A stretch of 64,000 nucleotides of DNA from Pseudomonas sp. B20(2017) (GCF_002113125.1 NZ_NEJP01000004.1:124001-188000); one strand, 5' to 3'. Shown: positions 15,559 through 25,795, counted from the stretch's first letter. The notes: generated by a model not told the origin, from the letters alone. Numbers and translations: made by a program.

Positions 15559-16662
15559 ATGGCGAGTCCCGGATTGAAAACAGCGTTCATGCTGAGTCTG
15601 TTCGCTTTGCTGAGCGCATGCGGCGAGAAAAAGGCCCCGGAGGAATACCTGCCCCGGGTCTTCGTGCAGGAGGTGAACCCCGCCAATTACGCCGCCGCCG
15701 TGACCCTCACCGGCGACGTTCAGGCGCGGGTGCAGACCGAACTGTCATTCCGGGTCGGCGGCAAGATCATCCAGCGCATGGTCGATGTCGGTGACCGTGT
15801 CTCGGCCAAACAAGTGCTGGCCAAGCTCGATCCCAAGGATTTGCAGACCAACGTCGATTCCGCCCAGGCCCAGGTGCTGGCCGAGCAGGCGCGGGTCAAA
15901 CAGAGCGCCGCTGCGTTCGTCCGCCAGCAGAAACTGTTGCCCAAGGGCTACACCAGCCAGAGCGAATACGATTCGGCGCAGGCCGCTTTGCGCAGCAGCC
16001 AGAGTGCCTTGAGCGCGGCCCAGGCGCAGTTGGCCAACGCCAAGGATCAATTGAGCTACACCTCGCTGATCGCCGATGCACCCGGCGTCATCACTGAGCG
16101 TCAGGCCGAAGTCGGTCAGGTGGTTCAGGCCACGGCACCGATTTTCAGCCTGGCCCGGGACGGTGATCGCGACGCTGTATTCAACGTTTACGAATCCCTG
16201 CTGGCCGAGCGGCCGGCGGAGCGTTCGATCGTCGTCAGCCTGCTCGACAACCCCGCCATCAAGACCACCGGCACCGTGCGCGAAATCACCCCGGCGGTGT
16301 CCGCGCAGTCCGGTACGGTGCAGGTCAAGGTCAGCCTCGACAGACTGCCGCAAGGGATGCAACTGGGCTCGGTGGTGAGCGCCACGGCCAAGGGCACCGG
16401 CAAGTCGGCCGTTGAATTGCCGTGGTCGGCGCTGACCAAGAACGTCAGCGATCCGGCCGTGTGGATGGTCGACGATAAAGGCGAAGCGCAGTTGCACAAC
16501 GTCACCGTCAGCCGCTACCTGATCGGCAAGGTCATCATCAGCGAGGGCCTCAAGGGCGGGGAAAAAGTCATTGTCGCGGGAGGGCAATTGCTGCATCCGG
16601 GCATGAAGGTCGAAATTGCCGAAAACACCTACAAGGATCTGCAACCGGGAGCACAGCCATGA
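15559..16662 (+). CDS. triA: RND efflux periplasmic adaptor lipoprotein, TriA-like
   Basis: A 367-residue membrane fusion protein. ATG 15559 has GGAAGGAG upstream. A lipobox (LLSACG) follows the signal peptide, then the lipoyl half-motif LSFRVGGKIIQRMVDVGDRV, a coiled-coil hairpin rich in Gln and Ala (DSAQAQVLAEQARVKQSAA), and the second lipoyl half PGVITERQAEVGQVV. Adaptors link the inner membrane pump to an outer membrane channel. Two tandem, different adaptors before one RND pump is the arrangement of Pseudomonas TriABC. It overlaps triB by 4 bp. Confidence 0.85.
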   Translation: MASPGLKTAFMLSLFALLSACGEKKAPEEYLPRVFVQEVNPANYAAAVTLTGDVQARVQTELSFRVGGKIIQRMVDVGDRVSAKQVLAKLDPKDLQTNVDSAQAQVLAEQARVKQSAAAFVRQQKLLPKGYTSQSEYDSAQAALRSSQSALSAAQAQLANAKDQLSYTSLIADAPGVITERQAEVGQVVQATAPIFSLARDGDRDAVFNVYESLLAERPAERSIVVSLLDNPAIKTTGTVREITPAVSAQSGTVQVKVSLDRLPQGMQLGSVVSATAKGTGKSAVELPWSALTKNVSDPAVWMVDDKGEAQLHNVTVSRYLIGKVIISEGLKGGEKVIVAGGQLLHPGMKVEIAENTYKDLQPGAQP

Positions 16663-17723
16663 AGCGTCTGGGGCTGTTATCCATTGGCGTGTTGCTGGCC
16701 GCCTGTTCGAAAAGCGAGCCGCCGCCGGAGCCGGTACGGCCGGTGTTGTCGGTCAAGGTCGAAGCGTTGAGCGAGGAAAACCTCGGGCGTTTCGCCGGCA
16801 GCATTCAGGCGCGCTATGAAAGCAACACCGGTTTTCGTGTCGGCGGGCGCATTGCCAGCCGCAACGTCGATGTCGGTACCGAGGTGCAGAAGGGCACGCT
16901 GCTCGCCACCCTTGATCCGTCCGACCAGCAGAACCAGCTGCGTTCGGCCCAGGGCGACCTGGCCAGGGTTCAGGCACAGCTGATCAACGCCCAGGCCAAC
17001 GCCCGCCGTCAGCAAGCGCTGTTTGATCGTGGCGTCGGGGCACAAGCGCAGCTGGACATTGCCATGACGGACCTGAAAACCACCCAGGCTTCGCTGGATC
17101 AGGCGCGGGCGGCGGTCAATCAAAGCAAGGATCAACTCGACTACACCGAGCTGCGCTCCGATCACAAAGCCGTGGTGACCGCGTGGAACGCTGAAGCCGG
17201 ACAAGTGGTGACGGCGGGCCAGCAAGTAGTGACCCTGGCGCAACCGGACATCAAGGAAGCCGTGATCGATCTGCCGGACACCCTGGTCGATGAGATCCCT
17301 TCCGACGTGGTGTTTCTAGTGGCCGGGCAGCTCGACCCGAGCATCAACACCACGGCGACCCTGCGTGAGATCGAACCGCAGGCTCAAAGTGCAACGCGCA
17401 CCCGACGCGCACGGTTGACCCTGGCCAATACGCCCGACGGCTTCCGCCTCGGCACGGCGATCAGCGTCACCCTCAGCTCGGCGATCAAGCCTCGTATCGA
17501 ATTGCCCGTCACCGCGTTGCAGGAGGTCGACGGCAAACCGCGGATCTGGGTCATCGACACCCAGAGCAAAACCGTCAACCCGCGCGACGTCAGCGTGATC
17601 AGCCGCACCGACAGCAGCGTGGTGCTCGCGGGGGGCGTCAAGAACGGCGAGCGCGTGGTCAGCGCCGGCGTCAACAGTCTCAAACCCGGACAATCCGTGA
17701 AACTTGACGAGGACAGTCAATGA
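16659..17723 (+). CDS. triB: RND efflux periplasmic adaptor lipoprotein, TriB-like
   Basis: A 354-residue second adaptor with lipobox LLAACS, lipoyl motif GFRVGGRIASRNVDVGTEV, hairpin QLINAQANARRQQALFDRG and second half HKAVVTAWNAEAGQVV. It overlaps both flanking genes by ATGA. In TriABC both adaptors are needed for function, which suits the tight coupling here. Confidence 0.85.
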   Translation: MKRLGLLSIGVLLAACSKSEPPPEPVRPVLSVKVEALSEENLGRFAGSIQARYESNTGFRVGGRIASRNVDVGTEVQKGTLLATLDPSDQQNQLRSAQGDLARVQAQLINAQANARRQQALFDRGVGAQAQLDIAMTDLKTTQASLDQARAAVNQSKDQLDYTELRSDHKAVVTAWNAEAGQVVTAGQQVVTLAQPDIKEAVIDLPDTLVDEIPSDVVFLVAGQLDPSINTTATLREIEPQAQSATRTRRARLTLANTPDGFRLGTAISVTLSSAIKPRIELPVTALQEVDGKPRIWVIDTQSKTVNPRDVSVISRTDSSVVLAGGVKNGERVVSAGVNSLKPGQSVKLDEDSQ

Positions 17724-20700
17724 AAGGCTCTTTCAATCTCTCCGAATGGGCCCTCAAGCATCAGTCGTTCGTCTGGTATCTGATGTTCGTGGCATTGCTC
17801 ATGGGGGTGTTTTCCTACTTCAATCTGGGGCGCGAGGAAGACCCGTCGTTCACCATCAAGACCATGGTGATCCAGAGCAAATGGCCGGGCGCGACCCAGG
17901 AAGAAACCCTCAAGCAGGTCACCGACCGCATCGAGAAAAAACTCGAGGAACTCGATTCCCTCGACTACGTGAAAAGCTACACGCGCCCCGGCGAATCGAC
18001 GGTCTACGTGTACCTGCGCGACACCACCAGTGCCAAGGACATACCGCAAATCTGGTACCAGGTGCGCAAGAAGATCGACGATATTCGCGGGCAGTTTCCT
18101 CAAGGTATTCAAGGGCCGGGATTCAACGACGAATTCGGTGACGTGTTCGGTTCGGTGTACGCCTTCACCGCCGACGGCCTGACCATGCGCCAGTTACGCG
18201 ATTACGTGGAACAGGCGCGGGCCGAGATCCGCAGCGTGCCGGGGCTGGGCAAGATCGAGATGATCGGCCAGCAGGACGAAGTGATTTACCTGAACTTCTC
18301 GACCCGCAAACTGGCGGCGCTGGGCATCGATCAGCGTCAGGTGGTGCAGAGCCTGCAATCGCAGAACGCCGTGACTCCGGCCGGTGTCATCGAGGCGGGG
18401 CCCGAGCGGATTTCCGTGCGGACTTCGGGGCAGTTCGCTTCGGAGAAAGACCTGGCCGAGGTCAATCTCAAGCTCAACGACCGCTTCTATCGCCTGGCGG
18501 ACGTGGCCGACATCACCCGTGGCTACGTCGACCCGGCCACCCCCGAGTTCCGCTTCGACGGCAAGCCGGCCATCGGTCTGGCGATTGCGATGCAGAAGGG
18601 CGGCAACGTTCAGGAGTTCGGCAAGGCCCTGCACAAACGCATTGATGAGGTGACGGCGGATCTGCCGGTGGGCGTAGGTGTGCACACGGTGTCCGATCAG
18701 GCGGTGGTGGTGGAGGAAGCCGTCGGCGGCTTCACCAGTGCCTTGTTCGAAGCGGTGGTGATCGTGCTGGTGGTCAGCTTCATCAGCCTCGGGGTGCGCG
18801 CCGGGCTGGTGGTGGCGTGCTCGATTCCGCTGGTGCTGGCGATGGTGTTTGTGTTCATGGAATACAGCGGCATCACCATGCAGCGGATTTCCCTCGGTGC
18901 TCTGATCATCGCCCTCGGCCTGTTGGTGGACGACGCGATGATCACCGTGGAAATGATGGTCACGCGCCTGGAAATGGGCGAGAGCAAGGAGCAGGCGGCG
19001 ACGTTCGCCTACACCTCGACCGCGTTCCCGATGCTCACCGGTACGCTGGTGACGGTCGCCGGTTTCGTCCCCATCGGTCTCAACGCCAGCTCGGCCGGCG
19101 AGTACACCTTCACGCTGTTCGCGGTGATTGCCGTGGCGATGATCGTGTCCTGGATCGTGGCGGTGTTCTTCGCCCCGGTGATCGGCGTGCACATTCTCAG
19201 CACCAACGTGAAACCCCATGAGGCCGAGCCGGGGCGCGTCGGCCGCGCATTCAATAGCGGTTTGCTGTGGTGCATGCGCAATCGCTGGTGGGCCATCGGC
19301 TTCACGGTACTGATGTTTGTCTTGGCGGTGTTCTGCATGCGCTTTGTGCAGAATCAGTTTTTCCCGTCCTCCGATCGACCGGAAATTCTGGTCGACCTCA
19401 ACCTGCCGCAAAACGCCTCGATCGACGAGACCCGCAAGGCCGTCGACAAACTCGAAGCGACGCTCAAGGGTGACCCGGACATCGTGCGCTGGAGTACCTA
19501 TATCGGTCAGGGTGCGATCCGTTTCTATCTGCCGCTCGACCAGCAATTGCAGAACCCGTACTACGCGCAACTGGTGATCGTCAGCAAGGATTTCGAAGCC
19601 CGCGAGGCTCTGAGTCAGCGCCTGCGCGAACGCTTGCACAAGGACTTCGTCGGCATTGGCAGTTACGTGCAGGCGCTGGAAATGGGCCCGCCGGTGGGGC
19701 GTCCGATCCAGTATCGGGTCAGTGGCAAGGACATCGATCAAGTGCGCAAGCACGCCATCGACCTGGCGACTGAACTGGACAAGAACGAGCACATCGGCGA
19801 GATCATTTACGACTGGAACGAGCCGGGCAAAGTCCTGCGTATCGATATCGCCCAGGACAAGGCACGCCAGCTCGGGCTGTCGTCCGAAGACGTGGCGAAC
19901 CTGATGAACAGCATCGTCAGTGGCGCGCCGCTGACCCAGGTCAACGACGACATCTACCTGATCAACGTGGTCGGTCGCGCGGTGAGTTCGGAACGCGGTA
20001 CGCCGGAAACCCTGCAGAACCTGCAGATCGTCACGCCAAACGGCACGTCGATTCCGCTGCTGGCCTTCGCCACGGTTCGTTATGAGCTGGAGCAGCCGCT
20101 GGTCTGGCGTCGTGACCGCTTGCCGACCATCACCATCAAGGCGTCGGTGCGTGACGAGATTCAGCCGACCGATCTGGTAAAAATCCTCAAGCCGTCCATT
20201 GATGACTTCGCCGCCAAATTACCGGTGGGCTACAAGGTCGCCACCGGTGGTACGGTCGAGGAGAGTGGCAAGGCGCAGGGGCCGATTGCCAAGGTGTTGC
20301 CGCTGATGCTGTTCCTGATGGCGACTTTCCTGATGATCCAGCTGCACAGCGTGCAGAAGCTGTTTCTGGTGGCCAGTGTCGCGCCGCTGGGGCTGATCGG
20401 CGTGGTGCTGGCGCTGGTGCCGACCGGCACGCCGATGGGCTTCGTGGCGATCCTCGGGATTCTGGCGCTGATCGGCATCATCATCCGCAACTCGGTGATC
20501 CTCGTGACCCAGATCGACGAGTTCGAGCGCAAAGGTTATGCGCCGTGGGATGCGGTGGTGGAAGCCACCGAGCACCGACGGCGCCCTATCCTGTTGACCG
20601 CTGCGGCGGCGAGCATGGGCATGATTCCGATTGCCCGGGAAGTGTTCTGGGGCCCGATGGCTTACGCGATGATCGGCGGGATCGTGATTGCGACCCTGCT

Positions 20701-20773
20701 GACGCTGCTGTTTCTGCCGGCGCTGTATGTGGCCTGGTACAAGATTCGCGAGCCGAAGAAAGAGGCGCAGTAA
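17720..20773 (+). CDS. triC: RND multidrug efflux transporter, TriC-like
   Basis: A 1017-residue inner membrane proton antiporter of the AcrB/HAE-1 type. TM1 is near residues 17-35. Two large periplasmic loops alternate with helix bundles, including the TM4 proton-relay segment GLLVDDAMITVEMM with the conserved Asp pair, and a second bundle with ILALIGIIIRNSVILVTQ. TriC of P. aeruginosa exports triclosan and needs both adaptors and the outer membrane channel OpmH. No channel gene is present in the window. A REP pair follows the stop. Confidence 0.88.
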   Translation: MKGSFNLSEWALKHQSFVWYLMFVALLMGVFSYFNLGREEDPSFTIKTMVIQSKWPGATQEETLKQVTDRIEKKLEELDSLDYVKSYTRPGESTVYVYLRDTTSAKDIPQIWYQVRKKIDDIRGQFPQGIQGPGFNDEFGDVFGSVYAFTADGLTMRQLRDYVEQARAEIRSVPGLGKIEMIGQQDEVIYLNFSTRKLAALGIDQRQVVQSLQSQNAVTPAGVIEAGPERISVRTSGQFASEKDLAEVNLKLNDRFYRLADVADITRGYVDPATPEFRFDGKPAIGLAIAMQKGGNVQEFGKALHKRIDEVTADLPVGVGVHTVSDQAVVVEEAVGGFTSALFEAVVIVLVVSFISLGVRAGLVVACSIPLVLAMVFVFMEYSGITMQRISLGALIIALGLLVDDAMITVEMMVTRLEMGESKEQAATFAYTSTAFPMLTGTLVTVAGFVPIGLNASSAGEYTFTLFAVIAVAMIVSWIVAVFFAPVIGVHILSTNVKPHEAEPGRVGRAFNSGLLWCMRNRWWAIGFTVLMFVLAVFCMRFVQNQFFPSSDRPEILVDLNLPQNASIDETRKAVDKLEATLKGDPDIVRWSTYIGQGAIRFYLPLDQQLQNPYYAQLVIVSKDFEAREALSQRLRERLHKDFVGIGSYVQALEMGPPVGRPIQYRVSGKDIDQVRKHAIDLATELDKNEHIGEIIYDWNEPGKVLRIDIAQDKARQLGLSSEDVANLMNSIVSGAPLTQVNDDIYLINVVGRAVSSERGTPETLQNLQIVTPNGTSIPLLAFATVRYELEQPLVWRRDRLPTITIKASVRDEIQPTDLVKILKPSIDDFAAKLPVGYKVATGGTVEESGKAQGPIAKVLPLMLFLMATFLMIQLHSVQKLFLVASVAPLGLIGVVLALVPTGTPMGFVAILGILALIGIIIRNSVILVTQIDEFERKGYAPWDAVVEATEHRRRPILLTAAAASMGMIPIAREVFWGPMAYAMIGGIVIATLLTLLFLPALYVAWYKIREPKKEAQ

Positions 20774-20790
20774 GGCGAGCGCCTTGCGCT

Positions 20791-20858
20791 CATCGCCAGC
20801 AGGCTGGCTCCCACATTTGGAATGCATTGCCCTGTGGGAGCCAGCCTGCTGGCGATGA
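20791..20858. repeat. REP doublet (inverted pair)
   Basis: CATCGCCAGCAGGCTGGCTC...GAGCCAGCCTGCTGGCGATG with a short spacer. It lies between the convergent triC and methyltransferase genes and may help terminate both. Confidence 0.85.
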
Positions 20859-20870
20859 CGTCTGAATGAA

Positions 20871-21500
20871 TTACACCGTTTTGCGCCAGACACTCGCCAG
20901 CCAGGGCTGCTGCTCACGCGGCAGCCCCACCGGCCGGTAGTAATGCTCCAGCTCCACGAATCCGGCAGCGGTCAGCAATCCACGCCAAGCCTCCAGATCG
21001 TGATATGAGCCATAGCGCGGTCCGTTCCAGCCCTCACGGTTATCCCCGCGTGGATTGGAGCTGAAGAGTACGCCCCCCGGTTTCAGTGTCTCGTGAAGTT
21101 GCCCCAGAACCCGTGGCAACTCCTGCAACGGCACATGAAACAACACTGCGTTGGCGAAAATCCCGTCGAAGCGTTCTGGCGGCAGATCCAGCTTCAGAAA
21201 GTCCTGGCACCACACCTCACAACCGCTGTCCTCGTGGGCCATCTGCGCGAACTTTTCCGCACCATCGAGGCCGACGGCGAGGTGGCCCATGCGGGTGAAA
21301 GTCTGCAAGTCGCGCCCCGGCCCACAGCCGAAATCGAGAATGGAAAACGGCGCGTCCCCCTGGATGTGCCGCAACAGGGCGTCGATGTTCTGGCTGACAT
21401 CGTGATCGCGAGTGCCTTCACGAAAATCCTCGGCCACCGAGTTGTAGTGGCCGAGGGTTGTAGCGGTGATCTGCTCAAGGTCGATGGGCGTCTGCTTCAT
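20871..21500 (-). CDS. Class I SAM-dependent methyltransferase
   Basis: 209 residues. The SAM-binding motif I is FSILDFGCGPGRDLQTF, with acidic residue GLDGAEKF at the end of strand 2, FDGIFANAVLFHVPLQELP as motif IV, and LKPGGVLFSSNPRG as the post-II segment. This is the pattern of small Methyltransf_11/25 enzymes; the substrate cannot be told. It stands alone, convergent with triC. Divergent from it, 182 bp away, is the HExxH protein. Confidence 0.85.
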   Translation of the reverse strand: MKQTPIDLEQITATTLGHYNSVAEDFREGTRDHDVSQNIDALLRHIQGDAPFSILDFGCGPGRDLQTFTRMGHLAVGLDGAEKFAQMAHEDSGCEVWCQDFLKLDLPPERFDGIFANAVLFHVPLQELPRVLGQLHETLKPGGVLFSSNPRGDNREGWNGPRYGSYHDLEAWRGLLTAAGFVELEHYYRPVGLPREQQPWLASVWRKTV

Positions 21501-21681
21501 GGTCAGGCTGCAATGACAATCGGGTTTGCAGAATATACGCCATACATGATCCGGACTGTTTATCGGCGATACCCATGTACCGCACGGAATGATCCTCCAG
21601 CGATTGAAATGACACCTGTGCGACAGATGATTGTCGCGATACCCGTTTTTTCGGACGGTTCATTCAACAGCAGGTTTTCTC

Positions 21682-23100
21682 ATGGTTATCGGTCGTAAAT
21701 CCCACGTCACGCCATCACCCGTCCATACCGCGCCAGACTCGAATTCGATCCGGATCAGACCGGGCAATACCACCTCGATCGAGACCCCGGCACACAAGAT
21801 TGCGCGTTCAGCTCTGCCGCCTGAAGACTATCGCGCAATGCAGAAATCTTCGGATACCGACGTCAGGATTACCGGGTTGCCTCTGGCAGAGAATGCCTCT
21901 ATCCGATCTGTGGTGATGTCGCTTGAAAACTATCGCCTCAGGCTTCCGTCCCGCTTGCCGGCGGCGGATATCTGGGGGATCAGACGATTCAAGGGACGTG
22001 AATTCGTCGATGTCGCCCCGGGAGAAATCGTGCAGGTCCGGCTGGATATCTCGTCGGGTCAATACCGGGCAACGCTTGCGTCCGAGCAGTTCGCCTCTGG
22101 GCCGAGGCTTGTTCTTGACCGCAGGACGATGATCTGGGGGGCCGAGCAACTGTCGATTCTTCCTGAAGTCGGTAATGTCATGAGCTCCCGGCCCGATCTC
22201 GACCCGAGTGGCCCCAAGCCTTCAATCGAAAAGAATGTTCCGCCAGGGCCGGGAAAACTCTATGAAGGCCGGGACGATATATTCGAGCGCCGGGCCTCTC
22301 AAACAGTGAAGATCGTTGCGCGCGGGCTGAAGCAATTCACTCCCTCGGACTCAGCCAGCCTGCGCGCGGAGCTGAGCGCCACCCGGCTGATTTTTTCCGA
22401 TGCGAACCATGGAATCGCCATGAACTATGTCGAGGCCGCAGGGATTTTTCAGGGGTATTTTGGCGAGCATCATGCACTCGTCAAAGAGCGGCTGACCGAT
22501 TGCCTGTCGCGCGGCGAGGCTCTGTCAAAGGAGTACCAGGGGCCATGGGGACTGGACAAGTTCGTGGGTGTCGAGTTTGACCAGGATCGCAGAGCGTGGA
22601 TGTACTCCATGGATTTTCATGGCCGGTTTTTCATCAGTCTGAATCACCTGCAAGCGGGGGACTTTGCGGCCGTTCTGGGTCATGAAATGCTGCATACCAA
22701 CAGGGTCAACCGGTTCACCAGCGTCGGGCCTGGTGCGCTGGATTTCTTTTACCTCGATGCGCGAATGGGCAAGGCTCTGGATCGCCCCGTTCCGGTCTAC
22801 GACATCGCCGAGCAAGGTGTTTCCGAAATCATCATGCAGGGTGGTTTGACGTTGGCCTACCTGGACGGTTTTACGAGCGACCACAGCAGCTTCACAACCG
22901 GGGTCAGAGACAGTCTGGGGCTGCCCGGCAGGCTCGAAGTCCGGACAGCTGTCGACCTGTTCAATGCCCATTCGGCCGTTCGGACATGGATGGCCGCAAA
23001 CAATGCCGACAGCATCATTTACGCCGCCAAAAGCCTGCAGGCGTTGCATCGGGGCAGAACCGCAGACAGCCAGTTGCTGAGCAGCCTGTTGAACAACTGA
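21682..23100 (+). CDS. Putative secreted effector with HExxH metalloprotease motif
   Basis: 472 residues from ATG 21682; an in-frame TTG at 21631 would add 17. No signal peptide or membrane helix is seen. Residues of about 1-60 are polar, disordered-looking and rich in Pro, Ser and Thr. Residues 85-152 (IWGIRRFKGREFVDVAPG, VQVRLDISSGQYRATL, SGPRLVL) look like the small modules found in large Pseudomonas toxins. A zinc-protease motif VLGHEMLHTNR lies at about 332-342 (H334, E335, H338), with E382 (GVSEIIMQGG) as a possible third ligand. The gene is monocistronic and ends 5 bp from the convergent metI. An exported toxin or type III/VI effector is inferred; no secretion or immunity gene is adjacent. 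Confidence 0.6.
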   Translation: MVIGRKSHVTPSPVHTAPDSNSIRIRPGNTTSIETPAHKIARSALPPEDYRAMQKSSDTDVRITGLPLAENASIRSVVMSLENYRLRLPSRLPAADIWGIRRFKGREFVDVAPGEIVQVRLDISSGQYRATLASEQFASGPRLVLDRRTMIWGAEQLSILPEVGNVMSSRPDLDPSGPKPSIEKNVPPGPGKLYEGRDDIFERRASQTVKIVARGLKQFTPSDSASLRAELSATRLIFSDANHGIAMNYVEAAGIFQGYFGEHHALVKERLTDCLSRGEALSKEYQGPWGLDKFVGVEFDQDRRAWMYSMDFHGRFFISLNHLQAGDFAAVLGHEMLHTNRVNRFTSVGPGALDFFYLDARMGKALDRPVPVYDIAEQGVSEIIMQGGLTLAYLDGFTSDHSSFTTGVRDSLGLPGRLEVRTAVDLFNAHSAVRTWMAANNADSIIYAAKSLQALHRGRTADSQLLSSLLNN

Positions 23101-23105
23101 CGATG

Positions 23106-23750
23106 TCAGCGCTTGTTCAATCCCCGTGCCAGACGGTCGCCACCCAGTTGGATCAATGCGACCAGCGCCACCAGCAGAACGATCACGGTCAACATGATCT
23201 GGCTGTCGAATCGTTGATAGCCGTAGCGATAAGCGATGTCTCCCAGCCCGCCGGCGCCAATCGCTCCGGCCATGGCCGATGAGTTGATCATCGTCACCAG
23301 GGTTATCGTGAATCCGCCGACGATTCCCGGCAACGCCTCGGGCAACAACACATGCCAGACGATGTGCCAGCGCCGGCAACCCATGGCTTGTGCCGCTTCA
23401 ATCAGGCCGTAGTCGACTTCACGCAGGCTCACCTCGGCGATCCGCGCAAAGAACGGTGTGGCCGCAATGGTCAACGGCACGACCGCCGCCCAGACACCAT
23501 AAGTGGTGCCGACGATCAGCCGGGTGAACGGGATCAGCGCGACCATCAGGATCAGAAACGGAATCGAGCGAAACAGGTTCACGAACGCACCCAAGGCGCG
23601 ATTGAGCACCGGCGCTTCGTAGATTCCGCCCTTGTCGCTGGTGACCAGAATCACTGCCATCGGAATACCTGCCAGCAGAGCGATCAGCGACGAAACGCCG
23701 ACCATCAGAAACGTATCGATAAAACCCTGCAGCAAGCGATCAAACCACAT
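23106..23750 (-). CDS. metI: Methionine ABC transporter permease MetI
   Basis: A 214-residue permease from ATG 23750 ([16 protein letters not shown]), overlapping the end of metN by 11 bp. It has about five membrane helices and the family contact loop [25 protein letters not shown], followed by [26 protein letters not shown], which is highly typical of MetI. It imports methionine and relatives with MetN and MetQ. Confidence 0.93.
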   Translation of the reverse strand: MWFDRLLQGFIDTFLMVGVSSLIALLAGIPMAVILVTSDKGGIYEAPVLNRALGAFVNLFRSIPFLILMVALIPFTRLIVGTTYGVWAAVVPLTIAATPFFARIAEVSLREVDYGLIEAAQAMGCRRWHIVWHVLLPEALPGIVGGFTITLVTMINSSAMAGAIGAGGLGDIAYRYGYQRFDSQIMLTVIVLLVALVALIQLGGDRLARGLNKR

Positions 23751-24864
23751 AGCCCAGCACCTCCGTGCGTTGTGCCCACTGGCCGGCACGCTCACGCAAT
23801 TGCTCGGCGTTCAGCTTTGATCCCGCCACCGCCAGCAGTAATTGACCGAGCGCGTGGCCCTGGATCCGTTCCACGCCGCCCTGCAGCAATTTCACCCGAC
23901 CACCAAGCGCGGCGAACAGCGCGGCCAGATCCGGTTCGTCCTGCTGGCTGCCGGTGAACTGCAAACGCAGCACAACTGACGCATCGGACGACGACGGCTG
24001 CGCCTGCAAACGGCTCTGCAATTCTTCGGGCAAAGCGTGCTGCAACGGTGCAAGCAACGTCTGGCTGACCTCGTGCTGCGGGTTGCCGAACACTTCCCAG
24101 ACCGGGCCTTGTTCGACGATGTGGCCATGTTCCAGCACGACGACGCGGTCGCAGATTTCGCGGATCACCGCCATCTCGTGAGTGATCAGCACGATGGTCA
24201 GGCCCAGGCGTTTGTTGATCTCGCGCAGCAGGCCGAGGATCGACTGGGTGGTTTCCGGATCGAGGGCCGAGGTGGCTTCGTCACACAGCAGAATGTCCGG
24301 GTCGTGCACCAGCGCGCGGGCGATGCCCACACGTTGTTTCTGCCCACCGGAAAGCTGCGCCGGATACGCCTTGTGCTTGGCTTGCAGGCCCACCAGCTCC
24401 AGCAGTTCGCGAACCTTTTTCTCCCGTTGTTCTTTCGGGACACCGGCGACTTTCAGTGGCAGTTCGACGTTCTGCCACACCGTTTTCGCCGACATCAGAT
24501 TGAAGTGCTGAAAAATCATGCCGATCCGCCGACGCAGGGCGACGAGGCGATCCTCGTCGTACTCGCCGATGTCCACCTGATCGATCAGCACCCGGCCCGA
24601 GGTCGGTTGTTCGAGGCGGTTGATGGTGCGGATCAGCGACGACTTGCCGGCGCCGCTGCGGCCGATGATGCCGAACACTTCACCGCGCTGGATCGCCAGG
24701 TCGATGCCTTGCAGGGCGGCGACCGGACCTTGTTTGCCGTCGTAGGTTTTGCCGAGCCCGACGAAGCGCACATGGGCGCGGTTCAGTTCAGGATGCAGTT
24801 CGGTGCGTTGCGCAAGCGCGGGTGGCTCTGGAAGATCCAGTCGCCGTTGAATGGCTGCCGTCAT
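23740..24864 (-). CDS. metN: Methionine ABC transporter ATP-binding protein MetN
   Basis: 374 residues. ATG 24864 ([17 protein letters not shown]) follows the metQ stop by 2 bp, with GGGAAAG upstream. It has Walker [11 protein letters not shown]-loop [12 protein letters not shown], signature LSGGQKQR, Walker [16 protein letters not shown] and H-loop ITHEMAV. C-terminal residues from about 275 form the NIL domain that senses methionine and inhibits the transporter in trans. An N-terminal extension of about 30 residues precedes the ATPase fold. Confidence 0.93.
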   Translation of the reverse strand: MTAAIQRRLDLPEPPALAQRTELHPELNRAHVRFVGLGKTYDGKQGPVAALQGIDLAIQRGEVFGIIGRSGAGKSSLIRTINRLEQPTSGRVLIDQVDIGEYDEDRLVALRRRIGMIFQHFNLMSAKTVWQNVELPLKVAGVPKEQREKKVRELLELVGLQAKHKAYPAQLSGGQKQRVGIARALVHDPDILLCDEATSALDPETTQSILGLLREINKRLGLTIVLITHEMAVIREICDRVVVLEHGHIVEQGPVWEVFGNPQHEVSQTLLAPLQHALPEELQSRLQAQPSSSDASVVLRLQFTGSQQDEPDLAALFAALGGRVKLLQGGVERIQGHALGQLLLAVAGSKLNAEQLRERAGQWAQRTEVLGYVV

Positions 24865-24866
24865 CC

Positions 24867-25676
24867 TCAGCTTTCCCAACCGGCCTGGTACAGCTTGCCG
24901 TGGGCTTTATCCAGCGCGGCGCGAACAGCCGGTGAATGCTGGTAGATATCGACGAACTTGATCAGGCGCGGGTCGGTTTTGCTCTTCGGCTGGATCACGA
25001 ACTGGATCACGTATTCCTTGTGGTCGAGGCCGTCGAAGAGCAGCGCGGAGCCGGCATCGAAGGTTTTCGCCAGACGGATGTAGGCCGGGTAACCCTGGAC
25101 CAGATCGGCGTCGTCGTAGGCGCGTACCAGTTGCACGGCTTCGACCTGGAGGATCTTGATCTTCTTCGGGTTGGCGACAATGTCGTCTTCGGTGGCCTTG
25201 TAGCCGACGCCCGGTTTGAGGGTGATCAGACCGGCCTTGGCCAGCAGTTGCAGACCGCGTCCGCTGTTGATCGGGTCGTTGGCGATGGCGACGCTGGCGC
25301 CTTCCGGCAGCTCGTCGAAGCTTTTGTATTTCTTCGAGTACAGACCGACGTTGTTGATGATGCCCGGGGCGAATGGCACCAGGTCGAAACCGGAGGCTGC
25401 CTTGGCGTTTTCCAGGAACGGGATGTGCTGGAAGTAGTTCACGTCGATGTCACCGGCGGCGAGGCTGACGTTCGGTGCGATCCAGTCGGTGAACTCCACC
25501 AGCTCGACTTTCAAGCCTTGTTTGGAGGCCTCTTCGACGGCGGCTTCCAGCGGAATCGCGAAGGCTGCGGTGGTGCCGATTTTCAACGGGGCATCGGCGG
25601 CGAACACCGCCGAGCTGAACAGGCCGAAGGCCAGGGCCAGTGCTTTGACTGGGTGGGAGAGTAGTTTCTTGGTCAT
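24867..25676 (-). CDS. metQ: Methionine ABC transporter substrate-binding protein MetQ
   Basis: 269 residues from ATG 25676 ([18 protein letters not shown]), with a signal peptide cut near VFAADAPLK. It has family features [49 protein letters not shown] and [17 protein letters not shown]. It heads the metQ-metN-metI group. Upstream lies a REP doublet and then the LLM monooxygenase gene on the same strand, so it may be read from the long sfnB transcript. Confidence 0.93.
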   Translation of the reverse strand: MTKKLLSHPVKALALAFGLFSSAVFAADAPLKIGTTAAFAIPLEAAVEEASKQGLKVELVEFTDWIAPNVSLAAGDIDVNYFQHIPFLENAKAASGFDLVPFAPGIINNVGLYSKKYKSFDELPEGASVAIANDPINSGRGLQLLAKAGLITLKPGVGYKATEDDIVANPKKIKILQVEAVQLVRAYDDADLVQGYPAYIRLAKTFDAGSALLFDGLDHKEYVIQFVIQPKSKTDPRLIKFVDIYQHSPAVRAALDKAHGKLYQAGWES

Positions 25677-25724
25677 GGAAGTTGTCCAGTCAGTGCATTG
25701 ATTTTTTAGTGTCTGGTCGGGCCT

Positions 25725-25792
25725 CATCGCCAGCAGGCTGGCTCCCACAGGGAAATGCATTCCAACTTGTGGGAGCCAGCCTGCCGGCGATG
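25725..25792. repeat. REP doublet
   Basis: CATCGCCAGCAGGCTGGCTC...GAGCCAGCCTGCCGGCGATG. It is placed inside a probable operon between the LLM monooxygenase and metQ, and could attenuate or stabilise parts of the message. Confidence 0.85.
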
Positions 25793-25795
25793 CTC

